A stretch of DNA of 51,449 nucleotides from the NCBI GenBank assembly GCA_024401215.1, contig JAKSLL010000021.1:1-51449 (forward strand). Reading direction: 5' to 3'. A program made the translations under genes and the position numbers. Of this stretch, positions 15,837-22,876 are shown piece after piece (position 1 is the first letter of the stretch; each line of letters starts with the position of its first letter). Origin of the DNA: Bacteroidaceae bacterium. Its GTDB lineage: Bacteria > Bacteroidota > Bacteroidia > Bacteroidales > Bacteroidaceae. The notes under the pieces were generated by a model. It was not told the origin of the DNA. It searched no databases and was given only the letters and a program-made list of their open reading frames with translations.

Positions 15837-17579
15837 ATGAAAAAACTATTAACTGCTGCGCTGATTGCCTTTGGGGCGATGAGTGCATACGGACAGACAA
15901 ATGAGACAGCCACAGAGGCTGTGAAGAACATGGGTGTGGGATGGAATCTTGGCAACACGCTTGATGCCAATGGCGCAAAGGTGGCAGACCCTGCCAATGA
16001 TGCGTATTGGGGATGCCAGGGACTGGAGTCGGAGACATACTGGGGGCAGACGGTGACAACTCCTGCCTTGATGACGATGATGAAAGAGGCTGGTTTTGGC
16101 GCAATACGCGTGCCTGTCACTTGGTACAACCACATGGACAAGACTGGCAAGGTTAATGCAGAGTGGATGAAGCGTGTGCATGAGGTTGTTGACTATGTGA
16201 TTGACAATGGCATGTACTGCGTATTGAATGTCCACCATGACACTGGTGCAGATGGCAACAGCAAGTCTTGGCTGAAAGCTGAGGAGGCATGGTACTCAAA
16301 GTATAAAGATAAATATGAGTATCTGTGGCAGCAGATTGCTGAAGAGTTTAAGGATTATGATGGCAAGCTGTTGTTTGAGAGCTACAACGAGATGCTTGAC
16401 ACCAACAATTCGTGGTGCTTTGCTTCGTTTGCAGCATCAGGCAACTACAATGCCTCTCTTGCCACGTCAGCCTACAATGCTATAAACAGCTATGCGCAGA
16501 GTTTTGTGGATGTTGTTCGTGCCTCTGGAGGCAAGAATGCCGACCGCAACCTGATTGTGAACACTTATGCTGCCTGCAATGGATATGGCACATGGAATAC
16601 TCATTTGGCTGACCCTGTTAAGCAGATGAAGATGCCTAAGGATGTGGTGGAGAATCATCTGATATTTGAAGTTCACAGCTATCCTGCCATATCAAACAAG
16701 AATAATCAGGGGGTGGTGTCAAATCGTCCTATGTCGGAAATTAAGAAGGAGATTGACGGCACGATTTCGGTGCTGAAAGACAATCTGATGTCTAAGGGTG
16801 CGCCGGTGATTATTGGCGAATGGGGCACTTCGAACGTAGATGCTGGCGATGGCAAGACAGATTATGATGCTCGCAAGGAACTGATGATGCAGTTTGTTGA
16901 TTACTATGTCAGCAAGGCAAAGGAAAATGGCATTGCTATGTTCTACTGGATGGGATTGTCAGACGGCTCCTATCGCGCAGAGCCTGCATTCAGCCAGCCT
17001 GACTTGGCAGAGCGCATCGTTAAGGCATATCATAGCAATGACTTCAAGGGCGTGTACCCAGAACCACAAAAGAACACTTCAATCACAGGTTTTGAGGGTG
17101 ATAAGCTTGTTGATTGGGGTAATGGAATAACTATAGCAGGCAATCTGTTTAAGAGCGTTGGTGAAGGCGCTCAGCTTGAGATGACATATAAACTGCAGAT
17201 TACGGACTATGATGATATTCAGCTTTTCTTTGGCGATTGGTCAAAGGGCGTGGATTTCAAAGTGAACAATAAGGCTTTCAGTTCGGATTTCACGCCTCGC
17301 TCATTCTATAATGTGCCAAACGGAACAGAATTGACTACAGCTTTCACTTTCGATAGTAACACTTATGCTTTGCTGGCGAAGAAGGGATTGATTATTCATG
17401 GACGTGGTTTCCGTATTATCAAGGTTGTAGTGCTTGACCCATCTGCCGCTGCGGATGTGAATAATGTACAAACTGCTGCAAAGGGTGATGATGCTGTGTA
17501 TAACATGGCAGGTCAGCGAGTGAATACTCCAGGAAAGGGCGTGTACATTAAAGGTGGAAGGAAACTGATTGCAAAATAG
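15837..17579 (+). CDS. Secreted GH5 endoglucanase with C-terminal sorting-like tail
   Basis: The 580-residue protein has a signal peptide (residues 1-20), a GH5 catalytic domain (~25-400) and a C-terminal beta-rich module (~410-535). Family markers are MGVGWNLGNTLDA (32-44), VLNVHHD (129-135), the acid/base Glu185 in FESYNEM and the nucleophile Glu328 in VIIGEWGTS. The WNLGNTLDA form fits subfamily 4-like endoglucanases or xyloglucanases. The final ~27 residues, YNMAGQRV...GVYIKGGRKLIAK, match the short C-terminal module of many Prevotella secreted proteins, probably used in export or surface attachment. It forms an operon with the propeller protein. Confidence 0.9.
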   Translation: MKKLLTAALIAFGAMSAYGQTNETATEAVKNMGVGWNLGNTLDANGAKVADPANDAYWGCQGLESETYWGQTVTTPALMTMMKEAGFGAIRVPVTWYNHMDKTGKVNAEWMKRVHEVVDYVIDNGMYCVLNVHHDTGADGNSKSWLKAEEAWYSKYKDKYEYLWQQIAEEFKDYDGKLLFESYNEMLDTNNSWCFASFAASGNYNASLATSAYNAINSYAQSFVDVVRASGGKNADRNLIVNTYAACNGYGTWNTHLADPVKQMKMPKDVVENHLIFEVHSYPAISNKNNQGVVSNRPMSEIKKEIDGTISVLKDNLMSKGAPVIIGEWGTSNVDAGDGKTDYDARKELMMQFVDYYVSKAKENGIAMFYWMGLSDGSYRAEPAFSQPDLAERIVKAYHSNDFKGVYPEPQKNTSITGFEGDKLVDWGNGITIAGNLFKSVGEGAQLEMTYKLQITDYDDIQLFFGDWSKGVDFKVNNKAFSSDFTPRSFYNVPNGTELTTAFTFDSNTYALLAKKGLIIHGRGFRIIKVVVLDPSAAADVNNVQTAAKGDDAVYNMAGQRVNTPGKGVYIKGGRKLIAK

Positions 17580-17588
17580 AAACAAAAG

Positions 17589-17626
17589 AGAGGGTGTGTC
17601 TGTGACTTTTGACACACCCTCTTTTT
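17589..17626 (+). terminator. Terminator of the GH5 operon
   Basis: AGAGGGTGTGTC (17589-17600) pairs exactly with GACACACCCTCT (17611-17622), followed by a T-run. It sits ten bases after the GH5 stop codon. Confidence 0.88.
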
Positions 17627-17646
17627 AATGACTAATGTCCTGTACA

Positions 17647-17705
17647 AAAACAAGCATAAGTTCACAACTTTGTGAACCACAACTTTGTGAACTTATGCTT
17701 GTTTT
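17647..17705. repeat. 21-bp-arm inverted repeat with internal direct repeat
   Basis: Arms 17647-17667 and 17685-17705 are exact reverse complements of 21 bases. Across the loop the 15-mer CACAACTTTGTGAAC occurs twice, 17 bases apart. It may be a second terminator or a small interspersed element. Between 17706 and 17950 I see no gene or further repeat. Confidence 0.6.
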
Positions 17706-17950
17706 GTCTTATTTGGATGCTTTTCAATGAGTTTTTGCTATGGAAATGCGTCGGGAAATGGATTTTTTGTTGATTAATAGAGAAGGTTTTGAAGTGATGT
17801 CTTTGACTCAATAGGATAGAGGGGAGTTTTGTTCCAAACGCATTTGTCACTTCTCTACCAAACATTCCTCCACATTGCGAGTCTCACGAGAAATATTCAC
17901 AGGGTCACAGGGACAGGTCCTTGATCCACTTAGGATAGCAAGTACGGTGT

Positions 17951-18012
17951 TCCGCTATCCGCTAATAATACAATCGAGGCATCCCACGCTTTTCATTAGC
18001 ACAGGATGCCTC
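17951..18012 (-). repeat. 62-bp hairpin repeat, copy A (terminator of the ATPase at 18021)
   Basis: This copy matches 19561-19622 at about 56 of 62 positions. Its core is the hairpin GAGGCATCC / GGATGCCTC (9-bp stem). It begins nine bases beyond the stop of the downstream ATPase gene on the minus strand, so it probably ends that transcript. Its reuse behind both ATPase genes suggests that it moved or was duplicated with them. Confidence 0.65.
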
Positions 18013-18020
18013 TATTTCTT

Positions 18021-19373
18021 TCACCATTCCCCGATAACACCACTCTCTGGTTGAAAGAACATAATGTTGTAGATTGGCATGTAGGTGATGGCACCGTCTG
18101 CGGATACGAGATTTTCATTGCTCAACACGTAAGCGTGATTTATGTGATAGTCTTTTATTTCAAGGAACTTATCAAGGGCACTATGGATAGTATAGCTCTT
18201 GCCTGATTTTACCTCGATTGGCATTGTGGAGAGGTGGGCAGGATCGTCAATCAGGTAATCCACCTCACCATTCTTCTTGTTGTCATAATAGTAGCATCCG
18301 TTGCCATGGGCAGACAGCTCTTGTGCCACGAAAGATTCATAAACGGCTCCAAGATTAACGCTACATTCATCGTCCATGACGGCTTTTATGTTGTTGCGAT
18401 AAAGTTGTGCTGTCAGCATTCCCACATCGTTCATATAGAGCTTCAGCAAGTTTTTGCCTTCGTTTTGGTTCAGAGGATAGGTAGGTTGGCTGATAGCCTT
18501 GCATTCAAGAGTGATGCCTGATGCAACAAGATATTCAAATTCATCTTCGTAATCTGTCATGCGTTTGCCCTTCTTTCCTTCAATATCCTTTGCAACAACA
18601 CGTTTCTTCTTGTTCTCCATGAGTGAAGGAACCATATTGTAGATACGTTGTATCTTCAGCTTCTTACCAGATTCATTCTCATACTTTGCCGCATCATTTA
18701 GATACAAATCGTGTATGTCACTATGTATCTGTCGTATTGCCATTATGTTCTGTTCTGTCACAAAAGTGTTGACTGCATCTGGTAATCCTCCTACAAGAAG
18801 GTATTTGCGCAGAAGGTTCATAATACGATTATGAAGTCCCTCGTTGATTGTTTCGCCTTTATCAAATGCTTCGCGCATCGCTTGAATTACAAGTTCGCCA
18901 ACACCATTTGCCCAAAGAAACTCCTCAAAGTCAAGTGGGAACATGCGTGCGCGTTCATAACGGCCACCAGGGATTGATTGTGTCTTTTTGAGCGTTATGC
19001 CCAATTGTGAGCCACTGGCGATATAGGTGAACTTGCCTTCGTCCATCAGAAACTTCACCAGTGTCAATAGGTGGTCGTAAGCTTGAATTTCGTCTATAAA
19101 GACCAGAGTTGTATCTTTACTTTTCATCTTGTCACCAGCCACTGCGCTCAATGCCATGTAAAAGTCCTTTGTGGTCTTAGCATTGGCAAAAATGCGTTCG
19201 CCCTGCTTGTCCTCTTCCATGTTTATCTCAATATAGTTGGGGTAAAGTTGCTTGCCAATATGACGAATGATATACGACTTTCCTATTTGACGTGCACCAT
19301 CAACCAAAAGCATCTTGTGAGAAGGCGCTTTTAAGTACGTTTCTATTTTGTTATAAATCTTACGTTTAAGCAT
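18021..19373 (-). CDS. AAA ATPase with DUF4143 domain (AAA_14 family), copy A
   Basis: The 450-residue protein has an N-terminal ATPase domain with Walker A GARQIGKS (residues 26-33) and Walker B VFIDEIQ (91-97), and a C-terminal DUF4143 region. The latter carries a PD-(D/E)XK-like nuclease signature: Asp372 in EVDYLI, then Glu387 and Lys389 in PIEVKSGK. Such proteins are highly expanded in Prevotella and Bacteroides, and their cellular role is not settled. It is paralogous to the gene at 19642. A 33-bp tandem repeat begins seven bases upstream of the start codon. The two copies are clearly diverged, not a recent duplication. Confidence 0.85.
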   Translation of the reverse strand: MLKRKIYNKIETYLKAPSHKMLLVDGARQIGKSYIIRHIGKQLYPNYIEINMEEDKQGERIFANAKTTKDFYMALSAVAGDKMKSKDTTLVFIDEIQAYDHLLTLVKFLMDEGKFTYIASGSQLGITLKKTQSIPGGRYERARMFPLDFEEFLWANGVGELVIQAMREAFDKGETINEGLHNRIMNLLRKYLLVGGLPDAVNTFVTEQNIMAIRQIHSDIHDLYLNDAAKYENESGKKLKIQRIYNMVPSLMENKKKRVVAKDIEGKKGKRMTDYEDEFEYLVASGITLECKAISQPTYPLNQNEGKNLLKLYMNDVGMLTAQLYRNNIKAVMDDECSVNLGAVYESFVAQELSAHGNGCYYYDNKKNGEVDYLIDDPAHLSTMPIEVKSGKSYTIHSALDKFLEIKDYHINHAYVLSNENLVSADGAITYMPIYNIMFFQPESGVIGEW

Positions 19374-19380
19374 TTGTTAA

Positions 19381-19456
19381 TACACTTTTCCTGTGAATAC
19401 GGTGGTGTAAAAATACACTTTTCCTATAAAATGGTGGTGTAAAAATAACACTTTTC
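19381..19456 (-). repeat. 33-bp tandem repeat upstream of ATPase copy A (about 2.3 units)
   Basis: Units start at 19381, 19414 and 19446 (partial), each opening with TACACTTTTC or TAACACTTTTC and containing GGTGGTGTAAAAA. Across each junction GTGTA and TACAC form a small inverted repeat. The block ends seven bases before the ATPase start codon, so it lies in the leader or promoter. No clear TAnnTTTG box was found upstream of it. Confidence 0.8.
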
Positions 19457-19560
19457 TTTTATCTGTGCAAGGAAAAGCATGAAAATTATGATGCAACAGG
19501 AACGTTTGACTTCGTCGAGCTTCGGTTCTATCTTGCATCTTAAGAAATAGCAGGGATATT

Positions 19561-19622
19561 TTCGCTGCCCGCTAATTATACATTCGAGGCATCCCACGCT
19601 ATTCATTAGCACAGGATGCCTC
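19561..19622 (-). repeat. 62-bp hairpin repeat, copy B (terminator of the ATPase at 19642)
   Basis: This is the second copy of the repeat at 17951-18012, with the same GAGGCATCC / GGATGCCTC stem. It lies about 20 bases downstream of the stop of ATPase copy B on the minus strand. Confidence 0.65.
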
Positions 19623-19641
19623 GATTGTTTTTGTCTTAGTA

Positions 19642-20979
19642 TTAAATCTCTGTCAATAGGAATGCCATATAGAAAGGCAACGTGAGCAATGGTCCGTTGC
19701 GTCCCACATTATAGTCACCAAACTTCAATGCGTGATAAACGTGGTACTTTTCTGGGTGCTTCAAAAGCGTCTGCATAGACTTTGCATTGCCTGTACGTGC
19801 TTTGCATTCTATTGGAGTGCATTCGCCTTGGTAGCGCATCACGAAGTCAATTTCTATGCTGTCGGGCTTTTGGTAATAATAAAGCTTACGCCCCATCTTG
19901 CCTAAGATGTCTGCCAATACATTCTCATAGATAGCCCCTTTGAAGCTTCCCAAGCGTCCTTGCAGAATATCAGATTGTGTTCCTTCGTCGAGCATACTTA
20001 TGAAAAGACCTGTGTCTGCCATGTATATCTTGAAACAATCTTGCAATGCATTTCCGCTCAGTGGCAGTTCCGTGATGCTGAGGTTGTGACATCGACGCAC
20101 AATACCAGCATCCTCTATCCATTGCAAACTGCCGACATACTCTTTACTGCGACCTCCCTTACGCACTACGGAATAAGTGAATTTCTTATTGTCGCGACTC
20201 AACTGGCGAGGTATTGACTCAAAGCACTCACGAATGCGTGGCTTATCTTCCGATTGAGCATACTTCACCATATCAACCTTGTACTCATCGATAATGGTTC
20301 GCTGCACAGCAACCATTTGATTCACATCATGCGTGTTGAGGAAAGTGCTGACAGCTTCAGGCATTCCTCCAACGATGACGTACTCCAGCAGCAGCTGTCG
20401 CATTCGCTGATGTATTGCTTCAGGAACAGGAGATTCATTTTGCATGTATTGTTTCAGCAAATCTATTACAGGTTGTTGTATCTGGTTTGCCCAAAGCCAT
20501 TCCTCAAAGTCCATCGGATACATGTCAACGATAGTCTCAAAACCTACAGGGACGGATGTGGATTCTTCATCCTTCTGTTGTTCTTCCGATTTGTAACCAT
20601 TTACACCTAATAACGATCCTGTACAGATAACATCGTACCGTCCATCCAGTTTGAAGAACTTCAACGCAGCTCGTGCTTGTGGACAGTCTTGTATCTCATC
20701 AAGAATAATACAAGTCTTGCCAGGAACGAATGTTGCATCAGGAATGGCTGCCGTGATGACAACAGTAAGATAATCCACTTTCAGCGACCCTTGGAACAAC
20801 GCACGCAGTTCTTTTTGTTCATGAAAATCCATGTAAACGACATGCTTATAGTGCTGCTCAGCGAATGCTTTCACCGAACTTGTTTTACCGCACTGACGGC
20901 AACCTTTTATGACCAATGGCTTATGACTTGGTATCTCTTTCCATCGGAGTAAAACCTCCTCAATTTTCCTTCGATACAT
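19642..20979 (-). CDS. AAA ATPase with DUF4143 domain (AAA_14 family), copy B
   Basis: The 445-residue protein has Walker A GCRQCGKTS (residues 26-34), Walker B IILDEIQ (91-97) and a glycine-rich sensor segment CTGSLLGV. MYPMDFEEWLWANQ at ~162-175 matches MFPLDFEEFLWANG in copy A. The C-terminal DUF4143 region ends with a PD-(D/E)XK pattern: Asp378 in EIDFVMRY, then Glu391 and Lys393 in PIECKAR. It is a diverged paralogue of copy A with the same orientation, its own 33-bp tandem repeat upstream and the same hairpin repeat downstream. Function is unknown; DNA binding or cleavage is possible from the nuclease-like signature. Confidence 0.85.
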   Translation of the reverse strand: MYRRKIEEVLLRWKEIPSHKPLVIKGCRQCGKTSSVKAFAEQHYKHVVYMDFHEQKELRALFQGSLKVDYLTVVITAAIPDATFVPGKTCIILDEIQDCPQARAALKFFKLDGRYDVICTGSLLGVNGYKSEEQQKDEESTSVPVGFETIVDMYPMDFEEWLWANQIQQPVIDLLKQYMQNESPVPEAIHQRMRQLLLEYVIVGGMPEAVSTFLNTHDVNQMVAVQRTIIDEYKVDMVKYAQSEDKPRIRECFESIPRQLSRDNKKFTYSVVRKGGRSKEYVGSLQWIEDAGIVRRCHNLSITELPLSGNALQDCFKIYMADTGLFISMLDEGTQSDILQGRLGSFKGAIYENVLADILGKMGRKLYYYQKPDSIEIDFVMRYQGECTPIECKARTGNAKSMQTLLKHPEKYHVYHALKFGDYNVGRNGPLLTLPFYMAFLLTEI

Positions 20980-21025
20980 GTTCTATAGTGGTAATCAAGT
21001 AGATATATGTGTTAGATACATAAAA

Positions 21026-21103
21026 TCGGGCGACTTTTTGTGCGATTGTCACACTTTTTCGGGCGACTTTTTTCATAATCGCCACACTTTTTCGGGCGAC
21101 TTT
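21026..21103 (-). repeat. 33-bp tandem repeat upstream of ATPase copy B (about 2.4 units)
   Basis: Units start at 21026, 21059 and 21092 (partial), each opening with TCGGGCGACTTT; the two full units contain CACACTTTTT. The period is exactly 33. The sequence differs from the repeat before copy A, but both share an ACACTTTT core and the same period. It ends 47 bases before the ATPase start codon and begins at the predicted start of transcription. Confidence 0.85.
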
Positions 21104-21109
21104 CGCTTG

Positions 21110-21117
21110 CAAAGTTA
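21110..21117 (-). promoter_or_regulatory. Promoter -7 box of ATPase copy B
   Basis: The minus strand reads TAACTTTG. Transcription would start near 21103, so the 33-bp units would be transcribed as the leader of the ATPase mRNA. The remainder of the 404-base gap, 21118-21276, shows no gene. Confidence 0.6.
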
Positions 21118-21276
21118 CATCTTAATTTAGATTTACCATCACTATCTTGCCTTTTTTTATGTATTATAATAGGATTTTAATGGCGAATCTTACTGTGAAT
21201 GGATGCAATAGGAACCGTTTCTCTCTTGCATCTGAGAATATCGGGGCGGTTTCACTATCCGCATATGAAGGCTTGC

Positions 21277-21312
21277 AAAAAGGAGTGAAGTCATGGCGAT
21301 TTCACTCCTTTT
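21277..21312 (-). terminator. Terminator of the dockerin operon
   Basis: AAAAGGAGTGAA and TTCACTCCTTTT pair (21278-21289 with 21301-21312) around an 11-base loop. On the minus strand the stem runs into a T-run. It lies about 75 bases after the dockerin gene. Confidence 0.7.
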
Positions 21313-21383
21313 CTGATGTTGTGCCTATTTATAGCTCTTTTATCCTTAAGAAACTCTATAGGATGTTGTTGCTGTACTATTAC

Positions 21384-21788
21384 TTACTTGCCTAATATAA
21401 TATTCACGAGCGTTGTTATGTCGTTGATGTTGATATCTTTGTCTCCATTCACATCTGCAAATCCTGTTGAGTCTGTTGACTTGCCGAGGATGATGTTGAC
21501 AAGAGTTGTGACATCGTTGATGTTGACGTTGCCGTCGCCATTCACATCGCCTTTCTTCGCTGTTCTCTTGATGCGGAGAACGAGGCGTTCATCCTTAGAG
21601 AACTCTGTGCTATTGGTGTTGTCGGTGAATGTGAGTGATGTTGCACCAATCACTAACTTAGGACTATTTTGCAGCGACAGCTCTGCATGCTTAGAGGGTG
21701 AAACGGCTTCAACAATCTGCTCGCTTTGCGCCTTTGCCGACAAACATGCTGTCAGCAAGGCGATTAGGAGAAATATCTTTGCTTTCAT
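21384..21788 (-). CDS. Small secreted dockerin-domain protein
   Basis: The 134-residue protein has a signal peptide (cleavage near residue 20, SAKAQ), about 55 residues without recognised fold, and a type I dockerin made of two calcium-binding repeats. These are GDVNGDGNVNINDVTTLVN (80-98) and ADVNGDKDININDITTLVN (111-129); the Asp and Asn residues of the loops fit EF-hand-like calcium binding. Dockerins normally bind cohesins. Many Prevotella secreted proteins carry such domains without a known cellulosome, so the partner is unknown. The gene follows the secreted protein at 21790 with a one-base gap, so the two are co-translated. Confidence 0.88.
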   Translation of the reverse strand: MKAKIFLLIALLTACLSAKAQSEQIVEAVSPSKHAELSLQNSPKLVIGATSLTFTDNTNSTEFSKDERLVLRIKRTAKKGDVNGDGNVNINDVTTLVNIILGKSTDSTGFADVNGDKDININDITTLVNIILGK

Positions 21789-21789
21789 T

Positions 21790-22632
21790 TCAATAATTGT
21801 TTATTCTGGCAATTATACTTAGTTTTTTAGTGTCGCTATTTAGTACGGTGTACCATAAATAGTAAGTTTTTCCATTGATTGTTTTGGTCTTTCCCATTTT
21901 GGATGTACCTTCTGAGAACAAGGTTCCCCCGGACTTTGGATAACAAGAAGGACGTTTGTCATCAGGTGTCAATAGCACAATATAATTCCCCGCTGTATAA
22001 TCTTCCTCTATGTTATCAGAGTACATAGCAATAAAATCATTTTCTTTCAAATTCGCTATTTCTTCTTCACTTTTAGCACTCATATAATAAAATCCATAAT
22101 CTGCATTTAGGGTGATTTCGACTCGACGTTCATCCAATTGCATGATATCGTCAATCCACACACAGTATTTCTCACCATCTACGACAATGAAATTGTCACA
22201 GTCTGTTCCATAAATGTCATGGTAATATGTTGAAATGGAATAAATTCCATGAGGATTTGACCACATACCCATAGTCTCAAATCTAACCAACGGTGAATGG
22301 TACTCCTTGGTTAAAGTTATAAGGTGACCTTTTCCTTGTGGCCCTCTTACTTCTGATACATTACTTCTTATTTTGTGCTTTGTGGCGGCTTCTATCATTG
22401 AAGCGGTCAATACTCCATCCTCACTAAACGTTTTATATACATTATCGCTAATGTAACCATAGTATCCCAACAACGGCAATGACTCGTCGTCGCCAGGGCA
22501 ATATACAACGCTGTCCACTGCTGAAATGTCCATCTCACGAGCCACATGGCCGTTCTTGTAGAGTTTAATGCTTTGCGCACTAACTGATAGGCTTGCTACA
22601 AGCACCATCAGAATCAAATAAAATCTTTTCAT
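21790..22632 (-). CDS. Secreted protein of unknown function
   Basis: The 280-residue protein has a signal peptide (residues ~1-19, cleavage at SVSAQ) and starts its mature part with SIKLYKNGHVAREMDISAVD. This short motif (LYKNG...VDSVVY) is common at the start of Prevotella and Bacteroides secreted proteins, often followed by extracellular domains. The rest has many aromatic and acidic residues and looks beta-rich; I recognise no family. It heads the operon with the dockerin protein and may be its partner. An 8-base C run (22758-22765) and a GC-rich hairpin (22684-22723) lie upstream; the latter may end the hypD transcript. Confidence 0.7.
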   Translation of the reverse strand: MKRFYLILMVLVASLSVSAQSIKLYKNGHVAREMDISAVDSVVYCPGDDESLPLLGYYGYISDNVYKTFSEDGVLTASMIEAATKHKIRSNVSEVRGPQGKGHLITLTKEYHSPLVRFETMGMWSNPHGIYSISTYYHDIYGTDCDNFIVVDGEKYCVWIDDIMQLDERRVEITLNADYGFYYMSAKSEEEIANLKENDFIAMYSDNIEEDYTAGNYIVLLTPDDKRPSCYPKSGGTLFSEGTSKMGKTKTINGKTYYLWYTVLNSDTKKLSIIARINNY

Positions 22633-22683
22633 CTTGTTGTTTTTTATGAGTTAATAAATGTAGAGTAATTTACAAACACAGAA

Positions 22684-22723
22684 CGCCTGCCATAAGCACT
22701 CATTTGAGCGCTTACAGCAGGCG
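22684..22723 (-). terminator. Hairpin between hypD and the secreted operon
   Basis: CGCCTGC (22684-22690) pairs with GCAGGCG (22717-22723), with an inner pairing of TAAGC to GCgCTTA. It lies about 155 bases after the hypD stop codon and 50 before the next gene. It may be a terminator or part of the next leader. Confidence 0.45.
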
Positions 22724-22876
22724 TGTAGTATATATATTGTTGATAATGAGCTATTTACCCCCCCCTGTTAAGTGCCATATTGGCATATAAAACCATTACA
22801 CTTGAAGAAGCGTAAGACAAATGGTTGTATGTGTACTTAGATAGGGTCATAAGCAGGACGCTGTCAATAATGCAAG

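Noticed and set aside
19381-21103. Possible CRISPR arrays at the 33-bp repeats
   Set aside because: Units are directly adjacent with no spacers, only 2.3-2.4 copies each, and no cas genes are in the window.
21384-21788. Evidence for a cellulosome
   Set aside because: A dockerin alone is not enough; no cohesin, scaffoldin or other dockerin-bearing glycosidase is present here, and the GH5 enzyme ends in a different tail.
22758-22765. C8 run as a phase-variation tract
   Set aside because: It is intergenic, more than 100 bases from both start codons, and not within a promoter spacer that I can identify.
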